DNA of 64,000 nucleotides. It comes from Micromussa lordhowensis. Taxonomy: Eukaryota > Cnidaria > Anthozoa > Scleractinia > Lobophylliidae. Where the stretch lies: the NCBI GenBank assembly GCA_964020085.1, contig OZ026597.1, positions 21,627,521 to 21,691,520 of the forward strand. Direction: 5' to 3'. The translations under genes were made by a program, and so were the position numbers. Of this stretch, positions 57,601-64,000 are shown one piece after another (positions within the stretch are counted from its first letter, which is position 1; each line of letters starts with the position of its first letter). Under the pieces are notes generated by a model. It was not told where the DNA came from, made no database searches, and was given only the letters and a program-made list of their open reading frames with translations.

Positions 57601-60600
57601 ATTTTTCGAAGGAAACCTGAATTTAATGCTTGACTAGGTTGTAAAAATAGAGAATTAATAATGAACCATGAAGGAACAGCGATGGCGAATATTGGGAACG
57701 ATTATGACGGATTACGAACACCTTGACCCAGTTTGAAGTCTCCTGGGAAACTCGTTTGGCTGATTCGCTTTATGCTTAGAAGTGTTGTGGAGCCAAATAT
57801 TTAGAAACAATGTTTTTCAGAAAGCTTAGTTTTGGTAATCCACGGTTAACTCACTTATGTGGAACGTCTCCTCCGCTTGCCTTGGAGACGTTCATTCTAT
57901 AACTTTCAGTGCCCTTGTAGAGTACATGCAAGTGCTTTATTGCGAAAGCAAGCTATTGTGCATTTGATGTTAACCAGTTTCGTGCCTTTTTAATATTCCT
58001 TCAGAAACTTATTTAAAGACTACAAGTCGCTAGAGCTGGCGGGGGAAAACCAAGATTCAGTAGACAGCTGGAAAGCTTCTTTCTTACGTGCGGGAGTTTA
58101 CCCTGTGAGGGAATCATCTGAAGACAAGAGCCTGGTAAGGACCATAAAAAGAACGCGCTCGCCTGATCAATAGTTGAACGTGAAATTTGCGTTGATGCCG
58201 GCGAACGAAACCGACAGACAAAAACGGCAACAAAATTCTGCGAGCAAAGCGCGCCGACAAGCGAAAGGAAAAAAATTCGGCGAGCACAACGAATTGGGCC
58301 GGGCAGGGAAATGCACGAGAGTTGTGAAGGCCCGTCAACCCCATTTTACAAAGACCTGTCAAATATTTATCTCAAAGTCTGTCAACAATCAGCAATTTAA
58401 CCAGTCAGATCGGCGGCATCAATAGAATGTTTACAGGCTCCCCCCGGCCCGGCTCACTTCACTTGGCAAATTCTTTTTTTTCGCGCTCGTCTCCTCGCTT
58501 CGCTCGCAGAATTTGTTTTCCGCCCTCTCCGGGAGCCTGTTTATAAGCTACCAATAGATGTGGCTGATAGTATGTCAGTTATCTCGCGTATTTCAAGATA
58601 GTGAAGAGGTAGATAGTAACAACTATTTGTCATTTTTTATGTACATTTTCCCCGCGGTAGCTGAGAGTATTTTCCTCTAACCTAACGGCCGCACGTATAA
58701 TTTGTGCAGTGTTACAATGTTTGATAGTTGTCATTTTTAGTGCAGAATGCACTATTGGAATGGTTTTGGAGGCTGCCTGGCACTATGGAACTACCGTAAT
58801 GATTCGATTTAGCGCCCGGGGCGCTTATTTACATTTGGTACCTCAAGGGAGGGCGCTTGTTCGAGACAGGGCGCTTATTTATTTTTTGAATTTCAAAATT
58901 ATGAACGGAAACAACACTAGAATAAACAGTAATTGTAAGTTATTTTTGGGCCTTGAATTAAAATACTATACACCATGAAACAAGCACACTGCTAAGATTA
59001 TGTCTTATCAAGGTTCCTTCTGTTCGTATTCTGCAAGGGAGTGGAGTGAACCGGGCAGGGGTTCTGGGACCTACTCTGCCAGAGCTATCAATTGCATTCT
59101 GCACTATCTGAGATTGTCTCACTAGTTTATTGTCTTTTCCACAGCAAGGTGAAATAGGCACCCTTGATCCGCAGATGGAGCGTCAAGTGGAAACCATAAG
59201 AAACTTGGCGGATTCTTACATAAAGATCGTCAGCAAGACAGTCCGAGATCTCGTTCCTAAAACTGTCATGTTCTTTGTGATAAACAATGTAAGCTTTCGT
59301 TATAATGTATACTGTTTTCAGGTGGCAAGTACCACCTCAAAGATTGTGCAATCTCATTCTCTGGAGAGCAAAGCTTTCATTAATCTCGTTCCTAGCGGCC
59401 GCGATACTTTTGGTCAGCATCAAGAATCGGAACCTCTGGGCAAATCGCTTTCTTTACGCATGTTAAGAAACCATTGTCGAACTTGGACGCTTGTGCACAA
59501 TAAAATCAGAGTCAGTATTTTCTATTGCGCCCAGAGCGTAGGGAGTTCGATCATCACTGTCATCACTGCGCGAGCTCTGCTGGGGGAAGAGACTGAGCTT
59601 TTATTTTGTAAAACGTCCATATTGCTAAGACAATACAATGTCACAGACAATAAGTGATGGTAGACGCAAATTAGAGCGAGTTACCTAAGGACGTGATTTT
59701 AGAGCTGTGTACAACAGCTTTGACGACGATCGCGGAGTACACCTATTCATCAAACTTACGAACTTACGTTGCTTCAATAGATTAAAGAAATTCTTCTTGT
59801 TTTCTAATCTAAACATTCTTTGTTACTTTACTAAGGTGAAGGAATTCATTGGTCAGGAATTGCTAGCACATCTATATTCGAGTGGAAATCAGGTAAGAAA
59901 AACACGAGGGCAGGTGCGATTAGCAACCATAAGATAACCATTCCAAAACTATATTGAATTTGAAGACATGATTGATCATCGCAGTTATACACACAACTTA
60001 AGCAGTTAAAAATTCAGGCCGGAACGGGATTCGAACCCTTGACCTCTGCGATACTGGTGCAGTGCTCTACCAACTGAGCTATCTAGCCATCTGAGAGCTG
60101 ATCACATTATGAGTTCGTAATATACCCGTAGATGATGAAGAATGGAAATTAATATATGAAAGATCATATATTTGAACTGCGGAGAAAGATATGAAGACAT
60201 ATTTGATCATCGCTTTATACATATAACTGCGATGATCAATCTTTTCTTTATATCTTTCCCCGCAGCTCAAATTGAAATATATGATCTTTCATATATTTAT
60301 TTGTATATTGAATTTGCTAAAAGGTTTTATCTCTTTATTTGGCTGGAAAACCAGTATTCCCCTTTTGTAGACATACACACTCTGATATACAGTGTTGCGT
60401 TTTATGTGCACGTGGTAAAATCGTGCTCTTTACTCACTCACTTAAAGACTCTCGTGTATATTCAATTCGATTCACTCATGGAATATTTCTTGGCATTTGA
60501 TGTTATCAAACGCAGACGAATGTTCAACCCCGTTGTAACTAACAACAAGTTCTCGTTAAAGATGTGGTACGTTTTGCCAATGATTTAGAATGACTTGATG

Positions 60601-62904
60601 AAGGAAAGCGACGCTGAGGTTGCTCGCCGAGAGGAGATGTTACGCATGTTTCACAGCTTAAAGGAAGCTCTTCGGATTATTGGTGATATAGACGCGTCCA
60701 CAGTCAGTACAGCCCTCCCGCCGCCTGTTGACCCAGGAAACCTGGACCTGACTGATTCAAACAAGCCGCCAAGGTATGACAATGACGTCACTTACCTGCT
60801 ACGCTGGACCCTATAGACAGTATAATATAACCCGAGTTCTACTTCCACCAACTAACAAACTGACAAACAAAGGTATAAACAAACAAAAAAATCGGCCAAC
60901 CAACCAGGAAAAGAATGCGTCTGGATAAACCATAAAATTTCGCGAGGTAAACGAACGAATGAACTGACGGACCGATCGATCGACCAACAAAGGATTTACG
61001 AACGAACGAATGGGAGGCACAGACCAATTACCCAAACAAACAAACAAGGGTGAAGAGCTTAACGTTAACTAAGCATTATCAACAACGCATCGGTTTTCTG
61101 TTTCTGTCAGTCGAGTAAATTTTATTAATAAACCTTTGAGCAGTTTTCCTGTTTACGGGGGATTATGAAGAACACATGGAGATAAACAAAACTACTGATT
61201 TTCCTTGTTATTACAGGGGCGCTAGACAACCCCCTGCACCTCGACCGTCCTCAACTCACAGCTCAAATCATGCCCCGCCATCTCGCCCGTCCCGTCCCGT
61301 CCCGGGCGTACCATCCCGACCAGATAGTGTGCCTTCGGTACCCAAGTAAGTAGATCATATTTTTTTGCTTTGATTGTCGTGCTCTCCCATACCGGCACAT
61401 GGTTGATGTTAATCAACACCATTCACATGTGAACTATGTGCTTGAAGATATTAACGTAAGCTTGGTATAGTCACCCACAAGGTTACACCAAGCTTAATTG
61501 AACATTTCGGGCCGTCTAAATTTAAGTTAGAGTCGGCTTACTTCCCGTGGAGGCTTAAACAGGACTCTATAACTACAACTACAGAAATGTTATGTTGTGA
61601 TATTACACATTTTACTCTCAATAAAGAAACGACAGTTTTCAATTTTCAAAACATGTTTCGGCATTCTCGTGTCATCTTCAGGTGAATTTTACATTAAGGT
61701 ACGTTACAAAATTACGCGTCTAAACTTGCGTTACAATTTGAATATCAAGTGCGCGGAAAACAAAATTAGCGCGCGCAAAAATAAAATAAAAGACACAAGG
61801 AACAACATAATCAAAAGGAAAGAGACAAATCTAGATGCCTCAACTGCTGATTAACATTTTACTCTCTAAGTAGCGTTTTTAGTAGGTGGGCAACTGGTTT
61901 TCACAGGCGGGCAAAACTATTGAACTAAACTTCTTTACGAGGAAACTTTCCTCGAGATGGTCAAACCAGGTAGGAAAAACTCGTCCACACAGCCGGTCAA
62001 TTTGCCCGTTGCCCGGCACTTAATGAAACCCTTGAATTCATTACTGACTCTAGTTTTGTTTGTTGAGAGCACACAACTAATTCACGCTGACATGGAATAG
62101 AGTACAGACGCTATGATTTTTTACATGCATAGCTGTCGTCATTTATGATAGGTTTAGGATGAGATCATGCATATGGGCTACGTAGACGAGCCTTAGTTTC
62201 TTGGCTCACTTTGGCTGCCCTATTAGTCCCTAGACATTCACTACTTTCCTCTGTTTCTTGTTTCAAGAGATTGCTTAGAGATTTCACTACCTCACAGTTA
62301 GCACATGTTGAAAAAATTAATTAGTAATGGTTAGGTTTCCTTTGATTGAAGATAGGTGCATGTACTTCGCATAAATAGACTTAGATTGCACTTGATACCG
62401 AGTCCTATATTGAAATGGTACCGATCTTACTGAGCCCCATCAGTCATTTTCCACGCTTTTCGCTTGATGATCTGCGCATAGTTAACAGAAGGAAATGGTT
62501 GATCAAGCGAGCAAACAAACAGGCTAACATGTATGTTGGAAGATCCTTGACCCTGTACATCTTTTGTGTTATGCTCACTGACTATGCATGAATTACATAA
62601 TCTCAGTGCTACTATTGGTTAGTTGTTCGAGCACGCATGACCACCTTTTGTATTTTGCCAGGTTTTATGCGGGGTCAGCCCCAAAACTAGCCAACAGAAA
62701 GAATTTTACCAGGTTTCATAACCATTTTCCTCTATTAAGTATGATCCACGATGGATAGCATTGTAATAAGTGTGTGTGTTCCAGTAACATTCTCTGATAT
62801 GTTAATTTAACCTTTTTTATCACCACAGGAGACCCAACGCACCAGGCAAACCTGCCCCTCCACCGCCGGTACCTGGTCGCCCTCCTGTGCCATCAAGACC
62901 TTAA
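42689..62904 (+). CDS. DNM: Dynamin (classical, full length)
   Basis: 23 exons, 831 residues: 42689-42849, 42937-43010, 44530-44679, 47429-47632, 48136-48234, 49029-49137, 49548-49599, 49724-49866, 50768-50903, 51614-51681, 52935-53073, 53605-53691, 54040-54110, 55044-55101, 55395-55476, 56241-56272, 56669-56778, 58005-58134, 59145-59288, 59836-59892, 60589-60773, 61217-61345, 62829-62904. Large GTPase that polymerises on the necks of budding vesicles and cuts them. GTPase motifs sit at the positions known in mammalian dynamin: P-loop GSQSAGKSS 38-46 (Lys44), Thr65 of switch I, DLPG 136-139, TKLD 205-208. Then stalk, PH domain (about 518-625), GED (about 645-740) and a Pro/Arg-rich tail (about 745-831) with PSRP-type SH3 ligands. 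The PH domain and tail separate it from Drp1 and Mx proteins. The intron after 55476 has a GC donor (ACAG|GCAAGT). Start context and length fit the family; no break seen. Introns carry many transposons. Confidence 0.97.
43011..44529 (+). other. Dynamin intron 2
   Basis: 1.5 kb without coding signal. A short AATGC-type tandem (about 43878-43907) is the only structured sequence noticed. Confidence 0.6.
44771..44845 (-). mobile_element. SINE fragment in dynamin intron 3
   Basis: GTGACTAGGAGTATTTCGTA and the following CCCCTGTGGATG.CATG.CAGTC blocks match the SINE at 27129-27386 (GTGACTAGGAATATTTC...). Short and diverged, directly left of the TTAA element at 44885. Confidence 0.5.
45733..47049. 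mobile_element. Kolobok-like transposon with THAP relic, nested
   Basis: Ends TTAAAGTGCACCTAACCCC (45733) and its inverted copy (to 47049); inverted similarity extends about 105-125 bp inward on each side, through GGATTTGGTCAAATCCTTGA. TTAA edges together with a THAP-type zinc finger (45910 onward) are the combination known for Kolobok transposons. A minus-strand frame 46763-46452 encodes a Ser/Asp/Glu-rich peptide ending near a donor-like GGTGATAC; it may be an exon of a second element gene. The transposase core is missing, so the copy is deleted or incomplete. Confidence 0.7.
45910..46150 (+). pseudogene. Broken THAP-domain coding remnant
   Basis: From ATG 45910 the frame gives [12 protein letters not shown], i.e. 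the C-x4-C start of a THAP zinc finger, then [11 protein letters not shown] and a KKRRKR basic run, and stops at 46036-46038. The expected continuation ([10 protein letters not shown], then [13 protein letters not shown]) is found downstream in another frame, so a one-base frame change lies near 46034, and a further stop follows. THAP domains bind DNA and occur in P-element and Kolobok transposases. It is part of the nested element, not a host gene. Confidence 0.7.
47633..51613 (+). other. Dynamin introns 4-9 (non-coding parts)
   Basis: The introns among exons in this stretch (293-900 bp each) hold no gene. They carry scattered runs of the self-complementary ACATGTAC type (about 47786, 48345, 49160) and are otherwise AT-rich unique-looking sequence. 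The frame at 50180-50425 is within intron 8 and has no support. Confidence 0.5.
51923..52569. mobile_element. 647 bp MITE with TTAAGGTGATTCCCG ends
   Basis: Begins TTAAGGTGATTCCCGGGT at 51923; ends at 52569 with an inverted copy carrying one mismatch. The internal block GGGGTCACC.TGCTTGTTTTC also occurs in the outer arm of the 44885 element, linking the two. In dynamin intron 10. An ATT microsatellite of about 27 bp follows directly (about 52574-52600). Confidence 0.75.
54541..54612 (-). repeat. Degenerate tRNA-like SINE head
   Basis: On the minus strand, TAGCTCAATTGGTA (A-box-like) and GGGTTCACATCCC (B-box-like) are spaced as in a tRNA, but the B box departs from GGTTCGANNCC and the stems do not pair well. 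Lies in dynamin intron 13. Related to the better copy at 60017-60088. Confidence 0.5.
55801..55914. repeat. Perfect 24 bp inverted repeat (114 bp element)
   Basis: 55801-55824 and 55891-55914 are exact reverse complements (from AGAACTTCATGCTAGCCCAC). The 66 bp between them is rich in CCATATATGG palindromes. The 9-mer CTGAATTGG occurs at 55789-55797 and again at 55919-55927. Dynamin intron 15. Confidence 0.8.
56365..56480 (+). repeat. Tandem of CTAACATGTTAG-like palindromes
   Basis: The motif family GCTAACATGTTAG recurs at irregular short spacing across about 115 bp of dynamin intron 16, ending in a CATGTACATG run. Each unit is itself nearly palindromic. Confidence 0.65.
56779..58004 (+). other. 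Dynamin intron 17
   Basis: 1.2 kb with no gene and no repeat I could define; the minus-strand frame 57412-57200 is unsupported. Confidence 0.5.
58431..58545. mobile_element. Small MITE, ends ACAGGCTCCC / GGGAGCCTGT
   Basis: Inverted ends of about 10-12 bp surround a C/G-rich then T-rich core of about 90 bp that is clearly higher in GC than the neighbouring intron. Dynamin intron 18. Confidence 0.5.
58795..58885 (+). repeat. GCGCTTATTTA-containing dispersed repeat fragment
   Basis: GGCGCTTATTTA occurs twice within about 60 bp, after ACCGTAATGATTCGATTTAG. This resembles a widespread type of short animal DNA-transposon derivative; ends not defined. Dynamin intron 18. Confidence 0.35.
60017..60088 (-). 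repeat. tRNA-like sequence, probably SINE head
   Basis: On the minus strand 72 nt fold as a tRNA: acceptor stem 6 of 7 pairs, D arm GCTC/GAGC with AGTTGGTA, and a good T arm (GGGTTCGAATCCC). The anticodon stem has a mismatch and the residue before the would-be anticodon is C instead of the invariant U33, so a working tRNA is unlikely. A shorter relative is at 54541. Dynamin intron 20. Confidence 0.6.
60150..60300. repeat. Inverted repeat beside the tRNA-like element
   Basis: AATATATGAAAGATCATATA followed by TTGAACTGCGG and GAAAGATAT (60150-60193) is repeated inverted at about 60250-60298. The inner part again contains TGATCATCGCAGTTATA, also seen inverted or direct near 59970. It probably belongs to the same composite element as the tRNA-like head. 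Confidence 0.65.
61600..61850 (-). mobile_element. Retroelement 3' tail fragment
   Basis: On the minus strand, CACCTGAAGATGACACGAGA, then TGCCGAAACATGTTTTGAAA, then AACTGTCGTTTC: the arrangement of a DNA-damage-like GAAGATGA followed by CGAAACATG is common to 3' tails of Penelope-like and related elements. No coding part remains. Dynamin intron 22. Confidence 0.45.
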
Positions 62905-63314
62905 GTAGTCATCACTACAACGTAGGATCCAATATCACACCAAACGTTTCATTCGTACCATTATATCAAGTACTACTATTCAAATCTTCCAAAACATATG
63001 AGAAAATTTTATAACCTTTTGTAGAATAGTTAGCTTCAAAGTATGTTCCACGAAGCTATGTAGAGGCTCGATTACCAGACGCTGTTTCGGGAAATAAGCC
63101 CGCGCTTAACCCCCGAAGAACGCAGCCGGACCCGGGAGAGCGACGGAAATCGAGGCTAAGCCATGTACTGTAGTATGATTAGTAATCCATTGGTGAATTT
63201 CGAAGCTGTCACTTCTCATCAAGAGTACAACTTACTAGGCATATATTACAATATTAGGATAACCCACTGACGAATAGGTATACTAACAATCTGATTGGCT
63301 ACACAGGGGCGGTG

Positions 63315-63582
63315 TAATTAACAATTATTCCGCGAGCGCGCGTTGGATATAAGATGGTAGATAGCCAACGAGGCGAGTAGCGCTGATTTGGCTATAAGCG
63401 CGAGTGGAATAATTTGCTTTATTGAAAACACCCCAAAATATAGAAAAACGCCCGAAACAATTATGTGTACGTTTATCATATTTGTAGAGCATGGTATCAT
63501 GGCTCATATACCATGATGGCTAGGCCAATGAAAATTCTTGAATTGCATTATCCAATTATCCAGTTTTTAATAATCCATAGAC
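63315..63582 (+). repeat. Dispersed ATTATTCC-type repeat, copy 1
   Basis: Starts AACAATTATTCCGCGAGCGC and GTTGGATATAAGATGGTA.ATAGCC; ends in GAATTGCATTATCCA. The start has an inverted partner (GCGCGAGTGGAATAATT) about 90 bp in, a hairpin-capable arrangement. The copy at 32490-32780 is inverted relative to this one. Confidence 0.7.
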
Positions 63583-63685
63583 CGGCACCGTGAGCTAGTA
63601 AGCATCAACTTCCCGTTTTCGTGTTTCCGAAATGTTTATTTTTTATTGTTGGTTAGACCGGTCAGTGGCTTATGATGGTTTATAT

Positions 63686-63689
63686 TTAA

Positions 63690-63736
<47 letters not shown>

Positions 63737-63990
63737 TCTCATATCCAACAAGCGCGAATGGAATAATTGTTTTATTAAATTTTCAACCTTCGGTTTTGCT
63801 AAGAAACGACTGGAAAGTGATGTGACTTCCGGGCGCCAAAACGAAATGATCTCTTGATCACATGATAAGTGCATTTGCCGCATTCATTTCCATATAAGGT
63901 CAAACGCAGGTATAATGGCTGGTAACCGAGATCTAGTGAACCAATCAGAAAGCTAGAATTGCATTATCCGAGGTTGAGAATTTAATAAAG
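63686..63990 (+). repeat. Dispersed ATTATTCC-type repeat, copy 2
   Basis: AACAATTATTCCATGAGCGC, GTTGGATATGAGATGGTA, inverted partner GCGCGAATGGAATAATTG, and a right part ending GAATTGCATTATCCGAGG. The interior differs from copy 1, so the family has variable cores. Confidence 0.65.
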
Positions 63991-64000
63991 TATGATATGG

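Larger units (their letters stand above)
62905..64000. other. Dynamin 3' flank with dispersed repeats
   Basis: Contains the dynamin 3' UTR (no clear AATAAA close to the stop) and then repeats. 63050-63180 shares a CGATTACCAG...GGGAGAGCGACGGAAAT arrangement with 32815-32950, same orientation. 63315-63582 and 63686-63990 are two copies, same orientation, of the ATTATTCC / GCGCGCGTTGGATAT family. No gene recognised. Confidence 0.55.

Noticed and set aside
59130..59657. 175-codon frame in the dynamin GED region
   Set aside because: Only 59145-59288 is the real exon; the rest reads through the donor into intron 19.
60017..60088. Functional tRNA gene
   Set aside because: Anticodon stem mismatch, C in place of U33, and a related decayed copy at 54541 point to a SINE.

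Overview
This 64 kb window is eukaryotic and almost certainly from an animal: genes are split by GT-AG introns with animal-like exon phases, intergenic DNA is AT-rich and full of old transposons, and two genes are clear metazoan families. The mix (a complement factor B-like protease, a classical dynamin, Penelope-like relics, many TTAA-flanked elements, ACATGTAC-type palindromes) resembles a cnidarian, most likely an anthozoan such as a stony coral. That placement is by resemblance only; no species-specific marker was tested.

Layout. (1) 1-2147: 3' part (possibly all) of a coiled-coil protein gene, + strand. (2) 6879-16404: a second + strand coiled-coil gene of about 2,139 residues whose rod sits in one exon of about 6.1 kb; it contains a repeat of 91 residues (13 heptads). 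The two genes share an exon plan and look like diverged tandem relatives. (3) 19982-30656: ten coding exons for an 830-residue secreted protein, signal peptide-EGF-EGF-CCP-CCP-CCP-vWA-serine protease, i.e. complement factor B-like with added EGF modules. (4) 33158-36099 (-) and 40585-41091 (+): two small helical proteins, paralogous to each other, one with introns and one without. (5) 42392-42610 (-): first coding exon of an unidentified gene, whose start codon is 78 bp from that of (6) 42689-62904 (+): a complete 23-exon dynamin (831 residues) with GTPase, stalk, PH, GED and proline-rich parts, including one GC-AG intron.

Between and inside genes lie many mobile elements: a 2.6 kb TTAA-ended palindrome in complement intron 1, several TTAA-ended MITEs, a THAP-encoding Kolobok-like element nested in another TTAA element in dynamin intron 3, a Penelope-like GIY-YIG relic in an intron of the large coiled-coil gene, tRNA-derived SINE fragments, and a repeat family shared by 32.5 kb and the right end of the window. 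The protein-coding genes show no functional link to one another; the neighbourhood is an ordinary animal gene series shaped by transposons. The strongest novel candidates are the 13-heptad coiled-coil pair, the helical paralog pair, and the nested TTAA elements. All exon joins were read by eye from splice signals, frame and family similarity; no transcript evidence was available.
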